A DNA stretch of 12,905 nt from the NCBI GenBank assembly GCA_030149025.1, contig JASBSH010000095.1:1-12905 (forward strand), in the 5' to 3' direction. A program made the translations under genes and the position numbers. The DNA is from Actinomycetales bacterium. Lineage in GTDB: Bacteria > Actinomycetota > Actinomycetes > Actinomycetales > BWSM-131. Each line of letters starts with the position of its first letter. The stretch's first letter is position 1. The notes beneath the pieces are model-generated. The model was not told the origin of the DNA, searched no databases, and saw only the letters and a program-made list of their open reading frames with translations. Positions 6,581-12,905 of the stretch are shown here, piece after piece.

Positions 6581-7966
6581 GTGGCCGAAGCAGCCGACGG
6601 TCAGGCCTACGACGTGGTGATCCTCGGAGGCGGGAGCGGTGGGTACGCCTGCGCCTTCCGGGCCGCCGGGCTCGGTCTTTCGGTCGCCCTGGTGGAGAAG
6701 GACAAGCTGGGCGGCACGTGCCTGCACCGCGGCTGTATCCCCACCAAGGCGCTCCTGCACGCCGCCGAGGTCGCCGACTCGACGCGGGAGAGCAGCAAGT
6801 TCGGCGTGAAGGCCTCCTTCGACGGCATCGACATGAGCGCCGTGAACTCGTACAAGGACGGCGTGATCGGCCGGCTGTACAAGGGGCTCCAGGGCCTTGC
6901 CAAGTCCCACAAGGTGACCCTCGTCGAGGGTGAGGGCCGGCTGGTCGGCCCGGACACGGTGGAGGTCGGCGGTCAGCGGTACACCGGCCGCAACGTCGTC
7001 CTGGCCTCCGGCTCCTCCGCCCGGTCCCTGCCGGGCCTGGAGATCGGCGGCCGGGTCATGACGAGCGACGAGGCGCTGCAGCTGGACTGGGTGCCGGACC
7101 GCGTGGTCGTCCTCGGCGGGGGCGTCATCGGCGTGGAGTTCGCCAGCGTGTACCGCTCGTTCGGGGCCGAGGTGACCATCATCGAGGCCCTCCCCCGGCT
7201 CGTCCCGGCCGAGGACGAGGCAGCCAGCAAGGCCCTGGAGCGCGCCTTCCGCCGGCGGAAGATCACCTTCAAGACGGGTGTTCGCTTCTCCGGGGTCGAG
7301 CAGACCGACGGCCAGGTGATCGTGTCCCTGGAGAACGGGGAGAAGTTCGAGGCCGACGTGCTCCTCGTGGCCGTCGGCCGCGGCCCCAACACGGCCGGGC
7401 TCGGGTATCAGGAGAACGGCATCACCCTCGACCGGGGCTTCGTCACCACGGACGAGCGGCTCCGTACGAGCGTGCCGAACGTGTACGCCGTGGGCGACAT
7501 CGTTCCCGGGCTACAGCTCGCCCACCGCGGGTTCGCACAGGGCATCTTCGTCGCCGAGGAGATCGCCGGCCTGAATCCCACACCCATCGTCGAGTCGGGC
7601 ATCCCGCGCGTCACGTACTGCGAGCCGGAGGTCGCCTCGGTCGGACTCACCGAGTCGCAGGCCCGGGAGAAGCTCGGCGACGCCGTGGAGACTTACGAGT
7701 ACAACCTCGGCGGCAACGGCAAGAGCCAGATCCTGGGCACCACCGGCTTCGTGAAGCTCGTCCGGCAGAAGGACGGGCCGGTGATCGGTGTCCATGCCGT
7801 CGGCGCCCGGATGGGCGAGCAGGTCGGCGAGGCTCAGCTGATCGTGAACTGGGAGGCGTTCCCGGAGGAGGTGGCCCAGCTCATCCACGCACACCCGACG
7901 CAGAACGAGGCGATGGGTGAGGCGCACCTCGCGCTTGCCGGCAAGCCGCTGCACGCTCACGGTTGA
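6581..7966 (+). CDS. lpdA: dihydrolipoyl dehydrogenase (E3)
   Basis: A 461-residue flavoprotein that reoxidises dihydrolipoyl groups on E2 proteins of 2-oxoacid dehydrogenase complexes and passes electrons to NAD+. It has an FAD-binding GGGSGG loop (16-21), the redox-active disulphide in GGTCLHRGCIPTK (C47, C52), an NAD-binding GGGVIGVEFAS motif, the second FAD motif VYAVGDI, and the C-terminal HAHPTQNE with the catalytic His/Glu pair (H438, E443). Its length is typical of the family. The GTG at 6581 is preferred over the in-frame TTG at 6575 because AAGGAG (6567-6572) is 8 bases from the GTG but only 2 from the TTG. It lies 159 bp upstream of the E2 gene on the same strand, probably as part of one transcription unit. 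Confidence 0.95.
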   Translation: MAEAADGQAYDVVILGGGSGGYACAFRAAGLGLSVALVEKDKLGGTCLHRGCIPTKALLHAAEVADSTRESSKFGVKASFDGIDMSAVNSYKDGVIGRLYKGLQGLAKSHKVTLVEGEGRLVGPDTVEVGGQRYTGRNVVLASGSSARSLPGLEIGGRVMTSDEALQLDWVPDRVVVLGGGVIGVEFASVYRSFGAEVTIIEALPRLVPAEDEAASKALERAFRRRKITFKTGVRFSGVEQTDGQVIVSLENGEKFEADVLLVAVGRGPNTAGLGYQENGITLDRGFVTTDERLRTSVPNVYAVGDIVPGLQLAHRGFAQGIFVAEEIAGLNPTPIVESGIPRVTYCEPEVASVGLTESQAREKLGDAVETYEYNLGGNGKSQILGTTGFVKLVRQKDGPVIGVHAVGARMGEQVGEAQLIVNWEAFPEEVAQLIHAHPTQNEAMGEAHLALAGKPLHAHG

Positions 7967-8014
7967 CCGACCGGGACACTGACCTGCTGAGAGCGACCCC
8001 TCGCCACGACTGAA

Positions 8015-8053
8015 TGACCACCCCGACTGACCACCCCGACTGACCACCTCAAC
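8015..8053. repeat. tandem 13-mer between lpdA and the E2 gene
   Basis: Two exact copies of TGACCACCCCGAC (8015-8027, 8028-8040) are followed by a degenerate third copy (8041-8053). Because the unit is 13 bases and starts with TGA, the three copies place a stop codon in each of the three forward frames. The array lies in the 159-bp lpdA-E2 gap. Confidence 0.75.
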
Positions 8054-8125
8054 CACTGACCTGGAACCGACGGCCGACCCGGCCGCAAGACCGTCCGGCG
8101 CAACGGACACGGAAACGGAGAGCAC

Positions 8126-8434
8126 ATGGCCGACGTGCAGATGCCCGCCCTTGGGGAGAGCGTCACCGAGGGCACCGTGACCCGGTGGCTCAAGCAGGTG
8201 GGCGAGCAGGTGGCGGTGGACGAGCCGCTGCTCGAGGTCTCCACCGACAAGGTGGACACCGAGATCCCCTCGCCGGTCGCAGGCACCCTGCAGGAGATCC
8301 TGGTGGGCGAGGACGAGACCGTCGAGGTCGGCGCACGTCTCGCCGTCATCGGTGAAGGCGCCGCAGGCGGACAGAGTGACGGCCAGCCGCAGGTTCAGCA
8401 GCAGGAGCAGGTTCAGCCAGAGCCTGAGCCATAG
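8126..8434 (+). CDS. sucB: E2 N-terminal lipoyl domain, cut by in-frame amber
   Basis: A 102-residue product consisting of one complete lipoyl domain (MPALGESVTEGTVTRWLKQ, with the lipoylated lysine K42 in STDKVDTEIPSP) and the beginning of a Gln/Pro/Glu linker. ATG 8126 is preceded by GGAGA. The frame stops at TAG (8432-8434) inside the linker, but the same frame continues without interruption through a second lipoyl domain and the rest of the E2 enzyme to 10018. In E2 proteins of this type two lipoyl domains in one chain are normal, so this is best seen as the front of a 630-codon gene with an amber at codon 103. Neighbouring codons are CCA, CCT, GAG and CAG, so the ancestral codon was probably CAG (Gln). 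If the amber is obeyed, the product is a free lipoyl-domain protein that could still be lipoylated. Confidence 0.8.
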   Translation: MADVQMPALGESVTEGTVTRWLKQVGEQVAVDEPLLEVSTDKVDTEIPSPVAGTLQEILVGEDETVEVGARLAVIGEGAAGGQSDGQPQVQQQEQVQPEPEP

Positions 8435-8820
8435 CCTGAGCCGCAGCAGCAGCCGCAGGACCAGCCGGAGCCGGCGCAGCAGGAGCAGCCTCACGAGCAG
8501 GCCCAGCCGGAGCCGGCGCAGCAGGAGCAGCCTCAGGAGCAGGCCCAGCCGGACCCGGCGCCGTCCGCGCACGACGGCTCCGGTGCCGGGACACCCGTGA
8601 ACATGCCGGCGCTGGGCGAGAGCGTCACCGAGGGGACGGTCACCCGCTGGCTCAAGCAGGAGGGTGAGCGCGTCGAGGTCGACGAGCCGCTGCTCGAGGT
8701 GTCCACGGACAAGGTCGACACCGAGATCCCCTCGCCGGTCGCCGGAACGGTCCAGAAGATCCTCGTGGGCGAGGACGAGACCGTCGAGGTCGGTGCCCAG
8801 CTCGCGATCGTCGGCGAAGG
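8141..8820. repeat. direct repeat: duplicated lipoyl-domain coding units
   Basis: The segments 8141-8358 and 8603-8820 encode near-identical lipoyl domains at an offset of exactly 462 bases (154 codons). They share several identical runs of 20-29 bases, including the ones around the lipoylated lysine codons (8249-8251 and 8711-8713). The duplication is in frame, and the amber codon lies between the two copies. Confidence 0.85.
8462..8560. repeat. 42-bp tandem repeat in the E2 linker
   Basis: Two copies of a 42-bp unit (8462-8503, 8504-8545) differ at one base (CAC against CAG) and are followed by a partial third (8546-8560). Each encodes the 14-residue linker unit QPEPAQQEQPHEQA or its QPQEQA variant. 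The repeat extends the flexible swinging arm between the two lipoyl domains and lies just after the amber codon. Confidence 0.85.
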
Positions 8821-10018
8821 CCAGGTCCAGCCGCAGCAGCAGGCCCAGCCGGAGCCGGCACGGCCCCAGCCGTCGGAGCAGCCGCAGCCTCAGCAACAGC
8901 CGGACCAGCGGCCCGCCGAGCAGCAGCAGGCCGTCGAGCCGGAGCCCCAGCAGCAGCCTGCGCCTGAGGTGCTGGAAACCCCGTCGCAGGCCCCCCAGCC
9001 CCAGCCAGCCGCGCAACCGCAGGCCCAGCCGCAGCCGACGACGCAAGCGCAGCCCTCGCCGTCCGCGGCGTCCGCCGAAGCCACGACCTACGTCACGCCG
9101 CTGGTGCGCAAGCTGGCCGCCGAGCACAACGTGGACCTGTCCTCCCTGAAGGGCAGCGGCGTCGGTGGCCGGATCCGCAAGCAGGATGTGCTCGAGGCCG
9201 CCGAGCGGGCCAAGCAGGCGGCCGCGCAGGCGACGACCGCTCCGGCCCCGCACGCCCAGGCCGCCGCCGCACCGTCAGTCGCGCCGCGAGCGGTCAGCCC
9301 GGAGCTGGCGGCCAAGCGAGGCACCACCGAGAAGATGTCCCGTCTGCGCAAGCTCATCGCGACGCGGATGGTGGAGTCGCTGCAGGTGTCCGCGCAGCTC
9401 ACCACCGTGGTCGAGGTGGACGTCACCAAGATCGCCCGGCTGCGCGACCGCGCGAAGCGGGACTTCGAGGCCCGCGAGGGCGTGAAACTGTCCTTCCTGC
9501 CCTTCTTCGCCCTGGCCACCGTGGAGGCGCTCAAGGCGTTCCCGCAGGTCAACGCCAGCATCGAGGACGACACCATCGTCTACCACGGGCAGGAGAACCT
9601 CGGCATCGCCGTCGACACCGAGCGGGGCCTCCTCGTGCCGGTCATCAAGGACGCCGGTGACCTCAACATCGCCGGCCTCGCCCGGAAGATCGGGGACATC
9701 GCCGAGCGGACCCGCACGAACAAGGTGAGCCCGGACGAGCTCGCCGGCGGCACGTTCACCCTGACGAACACCGGTAGCCGTGGCGCCCTGTTCGACACGC
9801 CGATCATCAACCAGCCTCAGGTCGGGATCCTTGGCACGGGCACCGTGGTGAAGCGTCCCGTCGTCGTCGCCGACCCGGAGGGCGGCGAGACGATCGCGAT
9901 CCGGTCGATGGTCTACCTCGCGCTGACCTACGACCACCGCATCGTGGACGGCGCGGACGCCGCCCGGTTCCTGACCGCCGTCAAGGCGCGGCTGGAGGAA
10001 GGCGCGTTCGAGGTGTGA
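8597..10018 (+). CDS. sucB: dihydrolipoamide acyltransferase E2, main part
   Basis: E2 core of a 2-oxoacid dehydrogenase complex, which moves acyl groups from E1 to CoA through its lipoyl arm. As a 473-residue product from GTG 8597 it has a lipoyl domain (K39 in STDKVDTEIPSP), a long Gln/Pro/Ala linker, an E3-binding domain (TPLVRKLAAEHNVDL to RIRKQDVLEAAE, joined-frame residues 322-357), and the catalytic domain ending with DHRIVDGADA (H604 and D608 of the joined frame). It is in frame with the segment from 8126. GTG 8597 or ATG 8603 could serve as a restart after the TAG at 8432, but only a weak CGGGA precedes them, 5 bases from the GTG. In actinomycetes proteins annotated SucB often serve as E2 of pyruvate dehydrogenase (DlaT in mycobacteria), so the substrate, succinyl or acetyl, is open. 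Upstream lpdA encodes the partner E3; lipB nearby serves its lipoylation. Confidence 0.93.
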   Translation: MNMPALGESVTEGTVTRWLKQEGERVEVDEPLLEVSTDKVDTEIPSPVAGTVQKILVGEDETVEVGAQLAIVGEGQVQPQQQAQPEPARPQPSEQPQPQQQPDQRPAEQQQAVEPEPQQQPAPEVLETPSQAPQPQPAAQPQAQPQPTTQAQPSPSAASAEATTYVTPLVRKLAAEHNVDLSSLKGSGVGGRIRKQDVLEAAERAKQAAAQATTAPAPHAQAAAAPSVAPRAVSPELAAKRGTTEKMSRLRKLIATRMVESLQVSAQLTTVVEVDVTKIARLRDRAKRDFEAREGVKLSFLPFFALATVEALKAFPQVNASIEDDTIVYHGQENLGIAVDTERGLLVPVIKDAGDLNIAGLARKIGDIAERTRTNKVSPDELAGGTFTLTNTGSRGALFDTPIINQPQVGILGTGTVVKRPVVVADPEGGETIAIRSMVYLALTYDHRIVDGADAARFLTAVKARLEEGAFEV

Positions 10019-10053
10019 GCACCTCCGACAGCTCAGCGCCAGCTCCGCACTAG

Positions 10054-11580
10054 CTAGCTGACCTCGCTGACGCGCCAGAGCCCGTCGACCCTGCGCAACG
10101 TCAGCTTCGACCGCTGCGGCGGGCTGGCCGGCTGCTGGTCCACGACCGAACCGTCCTCCACCCGTACCCGCTGATGCCTGCCGGTGACCACCTCCACAGC
10201 GAGCACCGCCTCATCGCCCGAACGCGAGACCGTGTCCACATCGACGATGTCGAACGCCAGGTCCTTCAGGCGGATCCCCTGCTGCTCCAGCGCCTCCAGG
10301 ATCGCGACGTCGGCCGCGAGGGCAGGCGACTGCCGGACGTTCGCCAGCTCCAACGGCTCCCGCCGACCGGTTGCGAAGGCGGTCGCGCGCAGGTCCGCGA
10401 GGGCGACGAGCGCCTGCTCGGGCGCGGGGGCGGCCATCAGGTCGAGCACCTCCTGCGGCACACACGCCGGGCGCGTCGGGGTCGGCCGAAGAGGGGTGCC
10501 AGGGGCAGCTGGCCTGGCTGACGCCGCCGGGCTCGGGAGCGGTGCCGGTGCCGCGGCGGCGCGAACGGCTTCCTCGTCCGCCGTCAACGAGCCGACGCCG
10601 ACGGCAAGCGCCGCGGCGCCGCCGAGCACCAGGGCGGCGGCACCGGCCGCGAGCGCGAGGCGACGTCGCCGCGAAGAGTGCGTGTCGTCGTCCACATGCT
10701 TCTGCGACGGTGGCGCCTGGCTACGGAGCCGGTGCGTCACGACCTCGGCCGCCGCGGCGCCCGGGTCGGTGGGGACGAGCCGGACCGGCGCTGCGGGTGC
10801 CGCGTCGAAGAACCGGACGGCCAGCTGGGCGGCGCCGGGGCGACGGTGCGGGGAGGGGTCCAGGCCGCGTTCGATGAGTGCGGCCAGATCGGCCGGGGTG
10901 TGCGGCGCGAGCGGCATCAGCGGCGGCCTGGTGCCTGCCGGCTGCGGCGCCCGCCCGGTGAGGGCGAACCACCCCGTGGCGCACAGTCCGAAGACATCCG
11001 TGGACGGCGTCGGGCCGGCTCCCGCGAGGACGACCGGATCGGTGTAGCCGGGGGTGCCCTGCCGGTCCGTGTCGTCGAGCCCGATCAGGGAGGCGATGCC
11101 CAGGTCGGACAGCAGGGGGCGCCCGTCCTCGGCGAACAGCACGTTGCCCGGTGTCACGTCGGCGTGGACGACCCCGCGCGTGTGCAGGTCCGCGAGGGCG
11201 CCGGCAAGAGGGCTGAGAATGGTGACGACTTCGCCGGGGTCGAGGGCGCCGCGCGCACCGACGAGCGCGGTGAGGGTGCCGCCGGGCGCGTGATCGAGGA
11301 CGAGGGCGAGTGACGTGTCGTCCAGCTGCACGACGGCCCGCAGCCGCACCACGTGCGGATGCTCGATGCGACGGAGCAGCGTCGACTCGCGGAGCACCCG
11401 CCGAGCGGACTCCGGACTGATGTGCAGCAGCTTCAGGGCGACCCGCGCGCCGGTCGCGTCATCCGTGGCCGACCACACCTCACCGGCGCCCCCGAAGCCG
11501 AGCAGCCGGCCCGTGGTGTACCCGGGCACCTGCGGAGCCTTGGCCGGGTTCTCGGGCGTCACGCGAGCACTCAACCGCAT
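10054..11580 (-). CDS. membrane-anchored Ser/Thr protein kinase
   Basis: A 508-residue Hanks-type kinase. The kinase domain (about 18-258) shows a glycine loop GFGGAGEV, the ATP lysine K50 (VALKLL), E65, the catalytic loop HADVTPGN (D141, N146; HAD rather than HRD) and DLG (D159; not DFG). All catalytic residues are present, so it should be active. A basic stretch RRRR precedes one transmembrane helix (about 308-330), then a Pro/Ala linker and an outside domain of about 130 residues (about 375-508) that looks NTF2-like and may sense a ligand (inference). The ATG at 11580 lacks a good ribosome binding site; GTG 11562, six codons later, is an alternative. It ends in TAG, facing the E2 gene with 35 bp between them. 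It has no PASTA repeats, so it is not PknB. Confidence 0.9.
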   Translation of the reverse strand: MRLSARVTPENPAKAPQVPGYTTGRLLGFGGAGEVWSATDDATGARVALKLLHISPESARRVLRESTLLRRIEHPHVVRLRAVVQLDDTSLALVLDHAPGGTLTALVGARGALDPGEVVTILSPLAGALADLHTRGVVHADVTPGNVLFAEDGRPLLSDLGIASLIGLDDTDRQGTPGYTDPVVLAGAGPTPSTDVFGLCATGWFALTGRAPQPAGTRPPLMPLAPHTPADLAALIERGLDPSPHRRPGAAQLAVRFFDAAPAAPVRLVPTDPGAAAAEVVTHRLRSQAPPSQKHVDDDTHSSRRRRLALAAGAAALVLGGAAALAVGVGSLTADEEAVRAAAAPAPLPSPAASARPAAPGTPLRPTPTRPACVPQEVLDLMAAPAPEQALVALADLRATAFATGRREPLELANVRQSPALAADVAILEALEQQGIRLKDLAFDIVDVDTVSRSGDEAVLAVEVVTGRHQRVRVEDGSVVDQQPASPPQRSKLTLRRVDGLWRVSEVS

Positions 11581-11601
11581 GCGCGGGTCGCGGTGCCGTT
11601 G

Positions 11602-11610
11602 TTATCCACA
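11602..11610. promoter_or_regulatory. single consensus DnaA-box-like site
   Basis: TTATCCACA matches the classical bacterial DnaA box exactly (actinomycete boxes are usually TTGTCCACA). It lies between the divergent kinase and lipB starts, 22 bases from the kinase ATG. There is no cluster of boxes and no AT-rich segment, so it is not an origin. It could be a chance match, a DnaA-titrating or DnaA-regulated site, or part of a kinase promoter (GGATAAC on the minus strand). Confidence 0.4.
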
Positions 11611-11668
11611 GGCGGCGTAGCCTGAGGCGGCATCACCGCACAGCCCCACGGCGGCGGCTACAGGCATC

Positions 11669-11698
11669 GAGCGACAAGACGTAGAGCGACAAGACGTA
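11669..11698. repeat. 15-nt tandem duplication before the lipB ribosome binding site
   Basis: GAGCGACAAGACGTA is repeated exactly at 11669-11683 and 11684-11698, directly adjoining the AAGGAG (11700-11705) of lipB. It lies in the lipB 5' untranslated region or promoter and may be a recent slippage duplication or a doubled binding site. Confidence 0.85.
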
Positions 11699-11712
11699 GA
11701 AGGAGCAGCAGC

Positions 11713-12390
11713 GTGGAGTTCACCGACCTCGGTTACGGCGACGACGCCGTCCAGTACGAGGTGGCCTGGCAGCGGCAGCGCGAGATCCACGCGTCGGTCG
11801 TGGCCGGTGAGCTGCCGGACACGGTGCTGCTGCTCGAGCACCAGGCGGTGTACACGGCCGGCAAGCGGACCGAACCGCACGAGCGGCCCTTCGACGGCAC
11901 GCCCGTCATCGACGTGGACCGCGGCGGCAAGATCACGTGGCACGGTCCGGGGCAGCTGGTCGGCTACCCGATCGTGCGGCTGCCGGACCCGGTGGACGTC
12001 GTCACGTACGTGCGTCGGCTGGAGCAGGTGCTCATCGACGTCTGCGCCGACTTCGGCGTGGAGGCCGGGCGCGTCGAAGGCCGATCGGGCGTGTGGGTCG
12101 GGGCCGATGACCGGGGGCGGGAACGGAAGATCGCGGCAATCGGCATCCGGGTGGCGCAGGGCGTGACCATGCACGGTTTCGCGCTCAACTGCGACTGCGA
12201 CCTGGCCGCGTACCAGCGGATCGTGCCGTGCGGCATCCCGGACGCGGACGTCACCTCGCTGTCGTTCGAGCTCGGCAGGGACGTCACCGTGGCCGAGGTG
12301 CTGCCCTCGGTCCGCAGGCACCTCGCCGCGACGCTGCCGGTCCAGGCGGCAGCCGCGCGGCCCACTGCTGCCGCCGCTGCCGCCGGCTGA
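11713..12390 (+). CDS. lipB: octanoyltransferase (lipoyl(octanoyl) transferase)
   Basis: A 225-residue cytoplasmic enzyme that moves octanoyl from acyl carrier protein to the lysine of lipoyl domains such as those of the E2 gene in this window; LipA then inserts sulphur. Signature motifs are present: LLLEHQAVYTAGKR, DRGGKITWHGPGQLVGYPI, the catalytic lysine K139 in RKIAAIG, HGFALN, and the catalytic cysteine C173 in PCGI. The GTG at 11713 has AAGGAG 7 bases upstream. The C-terminus ends in an Ala-rich tail (about 211-225) beyond the normal fold. The following gene is in the opposite direction, so lipA is not immediately downstream as it often is. Confidence 0.96.
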   Translation: MEFTDLGYGDDAVQYEVAWQRQREIHASVVAGELPDTVLLLEHQAVYTAGKRTEPHERPFDGTPVIDVDRGGKITWHGPGQLVGYPIVRLPDPVDVVTYVRRLEQVLIDVCADFGVEAGRVEGRSGVWVGADDRGRERKIAAIGIRVAQGVTMHGFALNCDCDLAAYQRIVPCGIPDADVTSLSFELGRDVTVAEVLPSVRRHLAATLPVQAAAARPTAAAAAAG

Positions 12391-12410
12391 CCCCGGTTCA
12401 GACCTGGGGT
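12390..12410. terminator. short stem-loop at convergent stop codons
   Basis: ACCCCGG and CCTGGGGT pair as a 7-bp stem (one G-T pair) around a 7-nt loop. The element overlaps the last base of the lipB TGA and the TGA of the leftward oxidoreductase gene, whose stops are only 7 bases apart. It could act as a compact terminator for both, but the stem is short and no T tract follows. Confidence 0.45.
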
Positions 12411-12905
12411 AGGACGTCGCTCGCGATCAGCTCGATGTGCGCGATGTCGTCCAGGTCGAGCACCTGCAGGTAGATGCGCTGGCAGCCGACCTCGGCGTAC
12501 CGGCCGATCTTGTCGACGATCTCGGCCGGTGTTCCGGCCAGGCCGTTCTCGCGCAGCTCGTCCACCTGGCGCCCGATGTGGGCCGCACGCTCTGCCAGCT
12601 CGGCGCCGTCCCGGGCGCAGGCCACCACGAGCGCCACCGAGTACTTCAGGTCATCGGGTGACCGGCCGGCGTCCTGGCAGGCGCTGCGCACGCGCTCGTA
12701 CAGCGCCCCGGTCTCCTCGACCGACGCGAAGTTGGCGTTGAACTCGGCCGCGAAGCGGGCCGCGAGCGCCGGCGTCCGCTTCCTGCCGCTGCCGCCGATG
12801 ATGACCGGGACCCACTCCTGCGCCGGCTTGGGCAGGGCCGGTGAGTCGCTCAGCCGGTAGTGCTTGCCGTCGTAGTCGAAGGTCTGGCCCACCGGGGTGG
12901 ACCAG
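12398..12905 (-). CDS. LLM-class flavin/F420-dependent oxidoreductase, 3' part
   Basis: The C-terminal 168 residues of a luciferase-like (LLM) oxidoreductase. The frame is open to the window edge, and the true start lies beyond it; a GTG at 12892 is internal. Family features visible are FDYDGKHYRL, then PVIIGGSGRKRTPALAARFA (the beta-strand and Gly-rich segment of the TIM barrel), AAEFNANFAS, a helical region, and GTPAEIVDKIGRYAEVGCQRIYLQ near the end. These enzymes use F420 or FMN; the subgroup and substrate cannot be told from this part. It is convergent with lipB and probably unrelated to lipoate metabolism. Confidence 0.9.
   Translation of the reverse strand, partial: WSTPVGQTFDYDGKHYRLSDSPALPKPAQEWVPVIIGGSGRKRTPALAARFAAEFNANFASVEETGALYERVRSACQDAGRSPDDLKYSVALVVACARDGAELAERAAHIGRQVDELRENGLAGTPAEIVDKIGRYAEVGCQRIYLQVLDLDDIAHIELIASDVLPQV

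Noticed and set aside
7511..9253. Minus-strand 580-residue open frame
   Set aside because: Leu/Arg repeats are the reverse of the Gln/Pro/Glu linker codons of the E2 gene; lpdA and E2 are clearly the true genes.
5570..10056. Complete reassignment of TAG to an amino acid
   Set aside because: TAG appears to be the natural end of the regulator, the cupredoxin protein and the kinase, with no domain continuing after it, so at most partial readthrough is possible.
11602..11610. Replication origin
   Set aside because: Only one DnaA box, no AT-rich unwinding region and no dnaA/dnaN neighbours.
11617..11661. GTAGCC/GGCTAC pairing upstream of lipB as an RNA element
   Set aside because: Only 6 bp closing a 33-nt loop; expected by chance in DNA this rich in GC.

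Overview
The window is high-GC DNA with GTG/ATG starts, AAGGAG-type ribosome binding sites and an lpdA - E2 (sucB/dlaT) - lipB gene set, which together point to an actinomycete. I cannot fix the genus from sequence alone. I see no tRNA, rRNA, CRISPR array, transposase or integrase.

Left part (1-5139): a small hypothetical gene is followed by an intergenic stretch with a long inverted repeat and a tandem 8-mer. Then comes what looks like a nitric-oxide/copper module. A hemerythrin-DUF2249 protein with an extreme His-rich linker is transcribed leftward. Divergent from it is a three-gene operon: a COG2345/SufR-like regulator with three C-terminal cysteines, a 12-helix NnrS-like membrane protein, and a second polytopic membrane protein ending in a cupredoxin domain with a complete type 1 copper ligand set. 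The operon promoter looks leaderless (GTG at the predicted transcription start), with a perfect 7+7 inverted repeat over the promoter spacer. These genes plausibly act together in sensing and handling NO or nitrite-related stress; that role is inferred.

Middle part (5321-10018): a small exported or anchored protein with a Lys-rich tail, a bidirectional terminator, a conserved small hypothetical gene on the minus strand, then lpdA (E3) and the E2 acyltransferase of a 2-oxoacid dehydrogenase complex. The most unusual feature of the window is here. Two separate genes, the small exported protein (TAG at 5570-5572) and the E2 gene (TAG at 8432-8434), are each cut by an in-frame amber codon, and in both cases coding sequence continues in the same frame. 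In the E2 gene the TAG lies between two lipoyl domains, so the split gives a free lipoyl-domain protein and a still complete single-lipoyl E2. Other genes in the window appear to end normally at TAG, so a full reassignment of TAG is unlikely. Independent nonsense mutations, partial suppression or reinitiation are the live options.

Right part (10054-12905): a membrane-anchored Ser/Thr protein kinase faces the E2 gene. A near-intergenic DnaA-box-like site and a 15-nt tandem duplication precede lipB (octanoyltransferase, which starts lipoylation of E2 proteins). lipB is convergent with the 3' part of an LLM-class flavin/F420-type oxidoreductase gene that runs off the right edge. E3, E2 and LipB form a functional group: LipB with LipA, not seen here, supplies the lipoyl group on E2, which E3 reoxidises.
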